From positions 1,240,001-1,304,000 of the forward strand of contig NC_064040.1 of NCBI RefSeq assembly GCF_932526225.1: 64,000 nucleotides of DNA. Reading direction: 5' to 3'. Position numbers and translations under genes: made by a program. This DNA is from Nematostella vectensis (taxonomy: Eukaryota; Cnidaria; Anthozoa; Actiniaria; Edwardsiidae). Below are positions 1 to 16,049 of this stretch, one piece after another; positions within the stretch are counted from its first letter, which is position 1, and every line of letters begins with the position of its first letter. Under the pieces are notes generated by a model, which saw nothing but the letters and a program-made list of their open reading frames with translations, searched no databases and was not told where the DNA came from.

Positions 1-166
1 ATACACTTTTCCAAGCATGCTATGGGTTGGTCACTTTGCTCACTCAGAAAAAAAAACTCTCGCTTTTCTCGAAAAACTCTCGTAGCCTCTGGTTTCCAAG
101 GTATATATGAATTGTGTTCTCTGTTTTCAAAGCTTTTTATCTGGTTTCCTTTTTTAATTTTTTTAG

Positions 167-4964
<4,798 letters not shown>

Positions 4965-5230
4965 AGACGACCAGTCAGATGGCGGCGGCAGATAGTGTAC
5001 ACAAGATGGCAGCATTTAATGAACACAGGATGTAGAGACCTGTTTGTGGATTCAAACAAAACACAATTCCAGACCAGTACCAATGAAGCTTTTACTCAAA
5101 TCGCTATTTTTAGTGATTTGAGTTTCCTCAGATCACTGTAATACGCTTCCAAAGCTTTTATATGGTTAGCGTATTTGCAAAACGATTTAACTTCATGGTT
5201 TTATAAAAGAGATGCACACTAAGATTTTGA

Positions 5231-5367
5231 ACCTTTGAACCTGAGGCCCAATGTACACAAAACAACATGCATCAGGCAGCTCTGAAATAGAAAGCACTCT
5301 AAGATAGACCTTTGAACCTGAGGCCCACTGTACACAAAACAACATGCATCAGGCAGCTCTGAAATAG
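5231..5367. repeat. Two-copy 77 bp direct repeat in SEL1L 3' UTR
   Basis: A block starting ACCTTTGAACCTGAGGCCCA and ending GCAGCTCTGAAATAG occurs at 5231-5290 and again at 5308-5367 with one visible substitution. It lies between the SEL1L stop and its likely poly(A) signal. Confidence 0.9.
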
Positions 5368-5416
5368 ATTGTAAAAATAAAAAAAACACTGCATGTTCAT
5401 TTTGAAGAGTATTTGA

Positions 5417-5422
5417 AATAAA
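5417..5422 (+). promoter_or_regulatory. Probable SEL1L poly(A) signal AATAAA
   Basis: AATAAA lies 453 bp after the SEL1L stop, followed by further AATAAA-like sequence. This placement is inference. About 100 bp further on, the reverse-strand signal for CNIH4 occurs, which fits a compact convergent gene end. Confidence 0.5.
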
Positions 5423-5524
5423 AATAAAAGATTTTTACCACTTCTGTACTATTCTGTAAAAGCTCTATTTCTTCAGCATACAAGGTTTTTCTTGTATTTT
5501 ACAACACTAGGTATATCATTTTCT

Positions 5525-5530
5525 TTTATT
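5525..5530 (-). promoter_or_regulatory. Probable CNIH4 poly(A) signal (AATAAA on minus strand)
   Basis: TTTATT on the plus strand, within a run of three overlapping copies, reads AATAAA on the minus strand about 490 bp beyond the CNIH4 stop. No better-placed signal was seen nearer the stop. Confidence 0.45.
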
Positions 5531-6021
5531 TATTTATTTGAATACAAATCTTAAGACTTTTTGCCTATGATATCTTTGACTGCACATCCCTCTTGGCAAA
5601 TCCTGCAACCGCTTCAAGATTTTTAATAGAGATTTCAAAACCCTGTCTTGCTTTGAACCCAAACATAAATAACTTGACAATTTTACTCAGCAAAAGCAGC
5701 TATAGTGAGCCACCATATTCACTACGGGTAAATATAAGAAACTCCCTTGGCTCTATTCTCCAGAGAAATAAAGGCCTCTGACTAGATTTAATAATCTATC
5801 CCTTAAGGCAGGTGCCTAAGAATTCGCTGCAAGAATAAAAATTCACTAATGTTCACAAGAAGAGAAAATCTCCAGCCTAAATTAAATTATGTATTTTCTC
5901 CTTGCTTTTTTAAGCTTCTTTTCATTGTTTATAAATCTCCTATCTTTCTTGAGCTGTGTTCTCATTTTTATCAAGAACTCTCCTAGCTTTCTTGGGCTTC
6001 TCTCCCTTGTTTATATCTCTC

Positions 6022-8159
6022 CTAGCTTTCTTGAGCTGTCTCTTCATTGTCTGCTAGCAAAGCGGCAATCATACTGTTGAGAAAATATCACACCATAGAT
6101 GACAGCCTTAGTCCCCAATTCCAAATGAGTAGGGGGGTGGGGGGCTATGACTCAAAAGTTTTAATTATAAGGAAATGACAAGAAGGGGGATGTCTGTGTG
6201 TATTGTGCCATCCACAAATCATTTCAATGCCTGTTACAGCCCTAAAGTCTGCACCTGGTTGTTGCCAAGCCAACCATAGCCACAGTTTGACGCAAAAAAA
6301 AAATAATGTAATTTCTTAGTGAAAGTCAATGCCATTCAAATCTCTGTATTGTTTTTTTAATGAATTCTTCAAAATTATGGTTGTGGGTAAGAAAGGATAA
6401 TGGTTGGATAATTGTTAATAATGGCTATTTGTACTAACCTGTATAAGTAAAGGAAAAAGAATACCAAATGAAATCCCATCTTGACCATAGACTCCTTGAG
6501 GAATCCCTTTAGTTGGCTTCTATTGTGTATCTCAGCAGGATCGTACAGACCAAGATTACCCACTGGCTTGTTTATATATCTGAAGAGAGAACACTGATTA
6601 ATGTTTATTATCTAAAGAGAGGAAATTGATTAATATTTATTAACTAAAGAGGGAAAACTGATTACTATGATGATGATGATGATTATCAATTACTATTAAA
6701 CTGATGAATGGTTGGGAAAACACCAGGCCCATAGGCTGTGTGGGTGTGGGAGAACCCTTAATGCCACCTATTTTGTGTTTTTTTATGTTTTTTAGATGTC
6801 AGAGAGTGGAGAAAGAGGGGGGAGGGGGGGCTGGGGCAAAGTTCTAGTAAGATGGTGTCATCATTCATTAGTAAAAAAAGGCCAGCTTTTGATTACCTAT
6901 ATATAAACCACTAATAATTACCTATAAATATGCCATCCCATAAGAGGAGCATTAAGTACAAAAAAAATCCACTGATAATGGAAAAGTAGTAAGACGGTCA
7001 GCATTCCATGTGCAATAAGCTCTGGAAGTACAAACTGAAAAATAGGATAATTAACATTTTGCCTCAAGATATGAAAATTAAAATAAATGAGTTAATGATA
7101 ACAGGACAAACACATATGTGAATCAATTAATAGCTTGGTATTAATGATTTGAGTAGGGAAAAACAGTCTGGAATCATCTTCCATCTTGTTGCTTAGAGAT
7201 GAAAATAAACACATCATTTTTCAATGTAAGGATTAAATTAATGATTTATCATAAGGTAAAAACAGTCTGGAATCATCTTCCATCATGTTGCTTAGAGAAG
7301 AAAATAAACGCATCATTTTTCAATGTAAGGATTAAATTAATGATTTATCATAAGGTAAATGCGTGTTGGGTGTGCTATGAAATTATATAAACATCAGGGT
7401 CTCTTCTTAAATGTACCCAATTCAATCGTCGACAGCATGTTCTAGCATTTATGTAATCACATTCAAGATCAGATAAGTTGATTATCTGGTATGTAAGTTA
7501 AGGATGGTTCAGGGACATCTAAATACTAATTCTGAAAAACCATTTCCCTTGTTTCTGCTAACCTCAACAAACCAATTGTTATCTCAAGGGTAACCTAAGT
7601 TAATAAATAAACATGCAACTTAATTCCAATTAACTTATAGATAAGTATAGTATCAATAATAAATGTCTTATAAAAGGCAACAAATTTATCCTTCATGACC
7701 GAAATAAGTAGTAAAAGGTGTTTTAAATTTTGAGAAACTTTCAAAATGACTTCCAATCAACAATGAATGATTGACATCTCTGTGACAACTGATTCATTCC
7801 ATGACAGCAGTACAAGCACTAATGTCCCACAAACAACAAACAATCCTCCGATCACGTTACCGTACGATACAAATCTTTCTTTTCGATACAAATCTTTTTG
7901 TGCTTGGGAACCGAACACATAAGAAGTTTATAGAAATGTGAAAAAATCTGTCATCATCAAACACCATCAAACAAGCGATGAAACCCATTCGACCAATTCT
8001 ACCAAATCAAAAAACATCGCCGTTTTACGAACAAATTTCCGATAGCTGAGAAAACTAAATATTTGAACTATGAGCAGTAAAGGATACAAAAAATACTGTG
8101 AGGAATAGTAATGCGGCTCCATCCAGCAGAGCAAATATGTAGAGAACGGCCACCGACAT
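6022..8159 (-). CDS. CNIH4: CNIH4-type cornichon, ER export cargo receptor
   Basis: The minus-strand coding exons, in transcription order, are 8088-8159, 7417-7485, 6922-7034, 6439-6579 and 6022-6073. They total 447 nt and encode 148 residues with every join in phase. Recognisable stretches are a membrane segment after the start ([20 protein letters not shown]), [15 protein letters not shown], the second hydrophobic block after [12 protein letters not shown], then [14 protein letters not shown] and [15 protein letters not shown]. These match the CNIH4 branch rather than CNIH1-3, notably EIHNR in place of the CNIH1-3 wording. Cornichons are small ER/early-Golgi membrane proteins that load cargo into COPII vesicles; CNIH4 is linked to GPCR export. 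The length is slightly above the human protein because of a longer C-terminus ending NEETAQES. The short first exon was placed by its start context and exact phase match. Confidence 0.95.
7158..7355. repeat. Two-copy 99 bp tandem duplication in CNIH4 intron 2
   Basis: A block beginning AAAACAGTCTGGAATCATCT and ending near TTATCATAAGGT is repeated head to tail with a period of 99 bp and only a few substitutions. It lies between CNIH4 exons 2 and 3 and does not touch a splice site. Confidence 0.92.
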
Positions 8160-8537
8160 GTTAGATTCACATGAACTGGTGACACGCAGAAAGACGATTA
8201 CACGGGTAGCCTGTGCCCTCTAAGGCTGCGCGAGTCAGAACCGTACTTATGATTAAATTTCGGGGCGAACACAGGGGGGGTGGATTGGGTAAATTGGGTG
8301 AGTAAAAAAAAATCAAGCCACTTTGAAAAAAAAAATTCCCAATTTTGCGCCGGTTGCCGACAAAACAACGTCTGAGAGAAGGCAGGTATTGACGCGACAA
8401 ATCCAATACAGGATAAAAAGCCCTGGGACGGAAAATGCGTTCGTGCCTAGTCTTTTTGATTGAATGTTTACGCGGTAGACTCGTTTCGGTGTTGATATAA
8501 CGAACGTTTGATCGAGGAGCCGAGTGTTTTTGTCGAC
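8160..8537. promoter_or_regulatory. Bidirectional promoter between CNIH4 and FAM161
   Basis: The 378 bp between the divergent start codons must hold both 5' UTRs and promoters. No TATA box is obvious for either gene. The region contains a G-run (GGGGGGG near 8275) and an A-run near 8325, with several CpGs around 8340-8480. Promoter function is inferred purely from the head-to-head gene layout. Confidence 0.55.
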
Positions 8538-11500
8538 ATGGCGACCACTCATGGAATAACAGCTGTAAAAAACCTCTGCTATACAGCGCCCAGAAAACCT
8601 AAAAGTAAAATACCAGCTACAGAAAATGAGAGGATACATAGAACTTTAGATCTGGATGTTTCTGAAGGTGATGGGAACGCTAGCTCTGGTCGAAAAATTC
8701 GGTCTTCCAACAGTGGTGGTTCGAAAATACAAACACCGAAGTCGATACGAGATTCTTTGAAACAACTTCAGACAGCGGACCAGGCGGATTTTTATAAGCA
8801 TCTCGTAGCTCTTAAAAAGGAGCAAAAAAGGACACTAAAGACAGTGGAAAAGATGTATTATTCAGAGCTAGAGAAGCAGAGATCTGGGTTTGATTTAGAT
8901 GAAAACACTAGAATAAGTCTCGATTACGAGCCACAGCTAGACATACCACACCACGAATCGTTTGATCCTTTTGAGAAGGGATATAAAGATGAGTATATAG
9001 AAGGAACACAGCAGCCGAGATCCCCGGTCAGGGACTTTTTACGGGATATGTCTTCAAGAGAGCCAACCTATAATCGGGAGATAGATGATATTGGTGAGTA
9101 CATTTCATCCATTCTATTGAATAATGATTGAACTATTATTTTCAAATTAAATTTATTAGCATATCCAAAACTTTTTAACATTTGAGGGGCTATGCCACAG
9201 GAGTGAAGAAAAAGTGTCACAAGTTGGGTCCCCCCTTGCGTTGGTTATGTTGTAGGATGTTGCCAGTGTTTATAAGGACAGGTTCAAAAGTGTTTACAGG
9301 AGCCTTGACTTTTGAATGGCTTCTACTATCCCCTTACAATGATTGTGGAATGATTTGTAAAAACTGCTTCAGTTCTCTTTAGCAACATTTTTAAAAAGTG
9401 CATACTCTTGGATTTATAAATCAATGTTATCATATGAGCAGATTTAAAAGAAAATAGAGGCAATTTGTAGATACCAATTTAGGCCACTTTGCCGGCTCAA
9501 GACTAAAACTGAACTGGAGTCATAAGCTACATGCTAGTTCCATAATCTAACTTTACAATTAGGGAAGAAAGAAAAATAGAAATCAGAGCAGGGCATAAGA
9601 GCTTCCCTGTATGTAAAAAACACAAATAGCGGAGAAGTAGATGGAGAAGAAAAAGAAGCTGTTCCATCTATCCTTTTCTGCCTTGTTCTTTTCCTGATTC
9701 TTAATCATGTGTAAAGCACCTTACTGCTCCTCTCTCCCTCCCTCCATTTCAACTTCTTTTTTAAACAAATATAGGCCTCCATTAAGTCTGTTTATTGTCT
9801 AAATTAGTTGAGAGTAGCCTTATTTAGCTGGTATGTATCATTGGCATTGTATCATTGGCATTGTAGCATTGGCCTCCAGGTGATGGGTGAGAAAAGGCTT
9901 TCACAAGGGAGGGTGAGGGGGAGGGGCTATCACAAGGGTGGGTGAGGGGGGAGGCTGTCACAAGGGCGGGTGAGGGGGAGGCTCTCACAAGGGTGGGTGA
10001 GGGGGAGGGCTCTCACAAGGGTGGGTGAGGGGGAGGGCTTTCACAAGGGCGGGTGAGGGGGAGGGCTCTCACAAGGGTGGGTGAGGGGGAGGCTATCACA
10101 AGGGCGGGTGAGGGGAAGGCTCTCACAAGGGTGGGTGAGGAGGAGGGCTATCACAAGGGTGGGTGAGGGGGAGGGCTCTCACAAGGGTGGGTGAGGAGGA
10201 GGGCTATCACAAGGGTGGGTGAGGGGGAGGGCTATCACAAGGGTGGGAGAGGGGGAGGGCTATCACCAGGGTGGGTGAGGGGGAGGGCTCTCACAAGGGT
10301 GGGTGAGGGGAAGGCTTTCACAAGGCTGGGTGAGGGGGGGCTCTCACAAGGGTGGGTGAGGGGGAGGGCTCTCACAAGGCTGGGTGAGGAGAAGGGCTCT
10401 CACAAGGGTGGGTGAGGGGAAGGCTCTCACAAGGGTGGGTGAGGGGGAAGGCTCTCACAAGGCTGGGTGAGGGGGAGGGCTCTCACAAGGCTGGGTGAGG
10501 GGAAGGCTTTCACAAGGCTGGGTGAGGGGAAGGCTTTCACAAGGGCGGGTGAAGGGGAGGGCTCTCACAAGGGTGGGTGAGGGGGAGGGTGATTTGAGCT
10601 TGTGGCAAAGAGAGGATTTGGCCTCCATCTAAAAACAAACCTTTACACTATAGTTAAACCAGGCAATACCACCCAAGGAAATTCTATGAATTGGCTTGTA
10701 ACAAAAAGGCATATTAGCATAGCTTTTCCCCAGGAACAATAGCTTGATTGATAGCAGCTTGATTATTATATAAGTATTTAGCTTTTTTCTACATCCACTT
10801 AATGGAAACCTTTTGTGAATTACAGCGCAACCAAGAACACCGGAAATATGTATCGAATGTTTGTTCTCACCAATTACTTGCAAAATATTCAAACAGTCAA
10901 CTAGAAACATGTCTCAACAAGTCTCAGTGTCTGAATTCTCGCGTCTGATTCGTCAGAAGACGATAAACATTCCACACATATTTTAGGTGTTCACGGTTTT
11001 CCTGGTTGCGCTGTAAATCGTATAAATAAAAGCTTTTATACTTCATCTACCAATATAAATCAAAGATATTGCTAAGGCTTCCCGATATCAATCGATGGAA
11101 ATGGATATTATTCTATACTTTTCTACGGTGACGAAATGGCAGCTGACGGGGGCACTTTAATGTTTGTTTTGTGCCGTCACACTAGTTACAGGTTTTATCT
11201 GGTGTAATAATTTTTTTATCCCTTCCAGGCCAGCAAGCAGAGGACAAGGAAAACCTCCGACGTTCCTATGGTGACATGAGTGACAATGACAGTTGGCATG
11301 GTGATGAGGTAGAGGATGTGCCTCGAAAGCGCACTCTCAGTAGTGAGGGACGGGTCCTGTACAAGGAGATGTTCCCCCGCAGGTCTGCAGCACTGGATGT
11401 CGTAGAAGACATGTGGAAAGACTTCTCCGTCTACGACTACCCGAGAGATCGAGAAGACAGCCCTCAGAAGCCAACACAAGAGAAGGACACGTGGTCTCCT

Positions 11501-13266
11501 TGCATTACGATACCTAACCCCTTCTCGATGACGATAAGAGAAGCTAAGAAGACCGCCAAGCAGAAGACAAGGTCACAGCGGATTCTCGAGGAGGAGTTGA
11601 GGGCGAAGAAGGCCCAGGAAGAGGCTGAGATCAGGAAGAAGTTCAGAGCACAACCTGTACCCGCAACAACCTTCCTGCCACTTCACGACGAGCTGATGCG
11701 GCAAGAAGAGCTACGAAGGCACGAGGTACGCGAGATGAGCAAGGCTATCCTCAAATCCACAGAGAAACCCTTCAGTTTTATGAAGAGAGAAGAGGAGAAG
11801 AAGCGAATGTGGCGCTCCAAGTCTCTCAGTAGCTTGAATGACCTGACACCTAAGAAAGAGAAGAAGACGTTTCGGGCGAACCCATTCCCAGCCAAATTAT
11901 TTGACTTAACATTGAAAGATAAGCTGGCGGAACAAGAGGAGTATCGAACCATCAAGAACCGCATGCGCTCAGAGGAGATGCTGGCGAGCTCCAGGCTACC
12001 TATGAACATGGAGTCACGCGGGAGACACTACAACATCGGCAAGCTGCGTAGTAAACAGCAAAAGGAAAAAGAAAAGAAAGCTTTCATGACAAAGGAACAC
12101 ACGTTTAGACCCAACATTAACCCCGATGTGCCAGATTTCGACGAGCTTCAGAGGCAATTTGAAAAAGAAATGAGAAGGAAAAAGAGAGAAAAAGAGCCGA
12201 CCGTGGTGGAACCATTTCAGCTCCGCACGGCTCATCTCTCCGCGGCGCGTCTATCAAAGTCGACCCAGTCTCTAGACCGGGGGCTACGGGGGTCAAGGTC
12301 ACAGAGCAGAGAGCGCCCCTCCAGTGCTAGGGCACGTGACAGACCACGTGAGAGATCACGCGACAGTTGCTCAAGTGCCAGGTCCAGTAGCCGTGAAAGG
12401 CCACTTAGCGCAATGCTGTCGTCCTCGTGGGACACTCTGCCTTTCGGGACGACGGAGGCGACGCGCATGCGTGAAGGTCGGATCCGTGAGAGTCTAAAAG
12501 AGAGGCGCGCCCGCGAACAAGCAGAACTAAAGGAAGAGCTGCAGAGGCAAAAAAAACTAAAGAGCATGCGCCCACATGTCGCACGAAAAGTTATGGCGAA
12601 CGACTCAAGCTGGCAGCTGAAGAAGACCTCGGACGTCAAGATAAAGAGCTTCAGGTAACCAATGGCAACATGGCACGTGATTAACACGTATTATCTAGCG
12701 AGTGACACGTGCTTTTTTGCTGGCTTATTTTTTGAAGATTTCATAAGGGTTGTGGCATGTGGCTCCATGGTCAACACCCTGGTCACGTGATCAACACCCT
12801 GGTGTCGCATCCATGGGTTCCATACACGCACATGTAGATATACCCCTATCGTTTGTATAATATCACGCTCAGTTCATATTTATTGGTTTCCAGGGAAGCG
12901 GACCGTGCCAGACGGGAAGAGTACGAGCAAGAACTTCGAGACATGCAGTCACGTGTTAGTCAACGCCCTCTTCTGTTCGAACGACAGTCTCAGCTGAACG
13001 CGAAGAGAACCGCTGAACGAAAATACGAGGACATTCTTCGGAACGCGGGTGTCAGTGACGAGCTCGTCAGGAGCCTGGTGACTAAGGATGGGGATATCGT
13101 CGATGCGGAATCGGAAGACGACGAAAGAGACGATGATTATGACGTCACGAACACGTGGTCAAGGCGCTCCTCGGCCCAGGACACACAGTCTAAAGTGACA
13201 TCAAATCATGAAACTTCCTATAATGAAGATGAAAGTGACGTAGAGGAAGATTTAGAAGATTCGTGA
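8538..13266 (+). CDS. FAM161: FAM161 family ciliary/centrosomal protein
   Basis: Exons 8538-9093, 11229-12654 and 12894-13266 total 2355 nt and encode 784 residues; phases 1 and 2 match at the joins. The start is ATGGCGACC at 8538; the reading frame extends upstream only through a non-ATG codon. The large middle exon carries the FAM161/UPF0564 region: repeated FRAQPVPATTF and FRANPFPAKLFD modules, lysine/glutamate-rich helices (likely coiled coil), EHTFRPNINPDVPDFDEL and VEPFQLRTAHLS. An RS/RD-rich stretch follows, then an acidic C-terminus (DESDVEEDLEDS). Vertebrate FAM161A binds microtubules and localises to the basal body and photoreceptor connecting cilium; FAM161A and FAM161B cannot be told apart here. 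The shared promoter with CNIH4 is not functionally informative. A 27 bp minisatellite fills part of intron 1. Confidence 0.88.
9879..10589. repeat. G-rich 25-27 bp minisatellite in FAM161 intron 1 (about 26 copies)
   Basis: The unit is roughly CTCTCACAAGGGTGGGTGAG followed by GGGGAGGG, with length variation in the G-run and CTCTCAC/CTATCAC/CTTTCAC variants. The G-rich strand has repeated GGG blocks. It is fully intronic and far from both splice sites. Confidence 0.95.
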
Positions 13267-13313
13267 CGACAAAGCAAATAACGGGGGTTAGGGTGGGGTG
13301 GGTTGGGATGATA

Positions 13314-13834
13314 CAGTGGAACCTGGATTTTACGATACTGAATTTTACGATAATCTCGATTTCACGATGGCGTTTTTTCCCGGCGGAAAAACAGTAAAAT
13401 GTAAAAGAAATTACCCCGATCTATATTGGATACAACAATATTCTCGATTTCACGATGCCAAATTTGTTCTCCCAAGCGTAATTTTGACCTCGATGCAACG
13501 ATATTACTGTATCTGTACATCAACAAAGAAAAAAAATACACCACACACGTACATTACAGTTTATCGAGTTTTTTTTTTTCTTGAGAGATCTTGTTAAGAC
13601 AGATTACAGTCTTACAGAGAGTAACCGAACAGTCTAAAATACTAAGAGTACTCAGAGTACAGTTACAATATTATTACTTTGTAAAGGTTTATTATTAACC
13701 CGACCTCGCTACAACGATGTTTTCAATGGAGTTTTCTTTATATCGCAAAATCGAGGACCTCTTTGCAACGATACCTCGATTTTGCGATACATTTTCTTTC
13801 TCCCGAGGCATATCGTAAAATCCAGGTTCCACTG
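13314..13834. mobile_element. Non-autonomous pogo/Tigger-like MITE
   Basis: The 24 bp perfect terminal inverted repeats start CAGTGGAACCTGGATTTTAC and end ACGATA; they lie at 13314-13337 and 13811-13834. They are flanked by TA on both sides (13312-13313 and 13835-13836), the target duplication typical of Tc1/mariner-pogo elements. The 521 bp interior contains sub-terminal motifs of the type CTCGATTTnnCGAT in both orientations and no transposase frame. The CAGTGGAACCT end is typical of pogo/Tigger families as I remember them. It sits 47 bp after the FAM161 stop, probably in the 3' UTR. Confidence 0.9.
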
Positions 13835-13897
13835 TATCTACTTTTTCCAGCACGCATAAATCAGCGGTTAGTTGTATCTTTACTTTTTTTTTCTAGC

Positions 13898-13903
13898 AAT
13901 AAA
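13898..13903 (+). promoter_or_regulatory. Probable FAM161 poly(A) signal AATAAA
   Basis: This is a clear AATAAA after the FAM161 stop, 632 bp downstream and beyond the MITE. If it is used, the whole MITE would be transcribed in the 3' UTR. Confidence 0.4.
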
Positions 13904-14829
13904 GTATGATGGTTATAAATGAAGTAGAGTTTTTGCTAGAAAGTTGATTTCCTATTCAAAAGTGCAAACATGGAATATAGAAATAAATAAGAATTATCAC
14001 ACTGCATATTGATATCTTTTGGGTGTTCTACTGGCCGGAGTACTCTTTTGTGTATGATATTGTATCGTTACCCTTTCGTTATGATGGATAACTTGTTCGG
14101 TGATCCAACGGCACTTATTCGGTGGTTCAGCGGTACTCGGTGATTCCTATTACCTCAGTGATCGTACCCTCGCCTAAAATACTCCTCTCCTCCGAGAGGG
14201 ACTGTACTTTGGAAAGTAAGTGACAAAAAGGGAAATGACTACCCGCCACAAAATATCAAATGTTTAACTTGTTTTGTTATGGCTCTGGGAGGATATTTAC
14301 TTCCCGTACATTGAAGAGATAAAACAGGTTTTTAAATAAGCGCTACGCCCTTGGACGCGAGGAATTTAAAAAGAGCCCCGGCGCTTATTCGAGCAAATTG
14401 CTGTGTTCTTCCCATTTGCAGTGAAAGACTAATTGCTCGATGTTCTAATATAGCATTCTCGGAAACCCAGGGGTATTTTCCTCTAACGTTTCTCACAGTG
14501 GCATGTATCACTTTTGAGGATGTGATAGAAATACAGGAAATAAAAGTGCAGTTTTGTTAATGAATTTGTCTCCAAAAACGTCTAATTCACCGCGGGAGAG
14601 AACATATAGCCCCCCGGGGGGGGATACTCCTATATCCATCGGACGCCTTGGGTTTCCTTTAGGGGTGAAAATAAAAATGCCCAGATTTTTGATTTTTACC
14701 TTGTTATCTTTTAGGGTGCTATTAGCCATCGCTCATCTAACTTGTAGCTAATGAAAGAGCGTTAACAATCTTCCATTAGAGTCAGTTTTAAATAAAAGTT
14801 TTAATTACAAATTATTTACGTTTGTTTGA
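13904..14829. other. Intergenic, no gene seen; includes a dispersed-repeat end near 14600
   Basis: No supportable exon was found. Around 14605-14640 there is a C6G8 block followed by ATACTCCTATATCCATCGG. This resembles the GGGGGACTCCCTTATAT-type end seen in reverse orientation near 46020, suggesting a dispersed repeat family. The sequence TTATCTTTTAGGGTG at 14703-14717 matches the start of the 43 bp array that follows, so that array may have grown from this element. Confidence 0.5.
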
Positions 14830-15676
14830 GGTATCTTTTAGGGGGTAAAATCCTGCTTCACCCGCCCACTTTAGTATCTTTTAGGGTTAAAATATAACCA
14901 AACCACGCCCACTTTAGTTTCTTCTAGGGTTGGAATATAATCAGACCACACCCACTTTAGTACTTTTTAGGGTTGGAATATAACCAGACCACGCCCACTT
15001 TAGTATTTTTTAGGGTTGGAATATAACCAGACCACGCCCACTTTAGTATCTTTTAGGGTTGGAATATAACCAGACCACGCCCACTTTAGTATCTTTTAGG
15101 GTTACAATATAACCAGACCACGCCCACTTTAGTATCTTTTAGGGTTGGAATATAACCAAACCACGCCCACTTTAGTTTCTTCTAGGGTTGGAATATAATC
15201 AGACCACACCCACTTTAGTACTTTTTAGGGTTGGAATATAACCAGACCACGCCCACTTTAGTATTTTTTAGGGTTGGAATATAACCAGACCACGCCCACT
15301 TTAGTATCTTTTAGGGTTGGAATATAACCAGACCACGCCCACTTTAGTATCTTTTAGGGTTGGAATATAACCAGACCACGCCCACTTTAGTATCTTTTAG
15401 GGTTGGAATATAACCAGACCACGCCCACTTTAGTATCTTTTAGGGTTGGAATATAACCAGACCACGCCCACTTTAGTATCTTTTAGGGTTGGAATATAAC
15501 CAGACCACGCCCACTTTAGTATCTTTTAGGGTTACAATATAACCAGACCACGCCCACTTTAGTATCTTTTAGGGTTAAAATAAAACCAGACCACGCCCAC
15601 TTTAGTATCTTTTAGGGTTGGAATATAGACCACGCCCATTTTAGTATCTTTTAGGGTTAAAATATAACCAGACCAC
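14830..15676. repeat. 43 bp minisatellite with 6-unit higher-order structure (about 20 copies)
   Basis: The unit starts TTTAGTATCTTTTAGGGTTG, continues GAATATAACCAGACCACG and ends CCCAC; the measured period is 43. A run of diagnostic variants (CCAAACC, then TTTCTTCTAGG, then AATCAGACCACACCC, then TACTTTTTAGG) occurs at about 14899 and again at about 15156. The 257-258 bp spacing is six units, showing a later block duplication. Confidence 0.95.
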
Positions 15677-15682
15677 ACCCAC

Positions 15683-16049
15683 CGCAAAAGCGTGTTATTA
15701 ACCGCGTGAGAAAACCGATACATCGAATGTCGTAAAATCAGCATCTGCAAAAGCGTGTTATTTACCGCGGGAGAAAGCCGATACATCGAATGTCGTAAAA
15801 TCAGCATCTGCAAAAGCGTGTTATTTACCGCGTGAGAAAGCCGATATATCGAATGTCGTAAAATCAGCGTCTGCAAAAGAGCGTTATTTACCGCGTGAGA
15901 AAGCCGATACATCGAATGTCGTAAAATCAGCAAAAGCGTGTTATTTACCGCGTGAGAAAGCCGATACATCGAATTTCGTAAAATCAGCATCTGCAAAAGC
16001 GTGTTATTTACCGCGTGAGAAAGCCGATACTTCGAATGTCGTAAAATCG
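15683..16049. repeat. 62 bp minisatellite (about 6 copies) abutting the 43 bp array
   Basis: The unit contains AAAGCGTGTTATTTACCGCG, GAGAAAGCCGATACATCGAA and TGTCGTAAAATCAGC. It starts directly where the 43 bp array ends and shares no visible sequence with it. One copy lacks the ATCTGC segment. The long minus-strand reading frame across both arrays is a repeat artefact. Confidence 0.95.

Noticed and set aside
8508-8537. Upstream extension of the FAM161 frame
   Set aside because: It begins with TTG rather than ATG; the first ATG is at 8538.
12232-12687. 151-codon minus-strand open frame
   Set aside because: Shadow of the FAM161 large exon, which has family motifs and matched splice phases.
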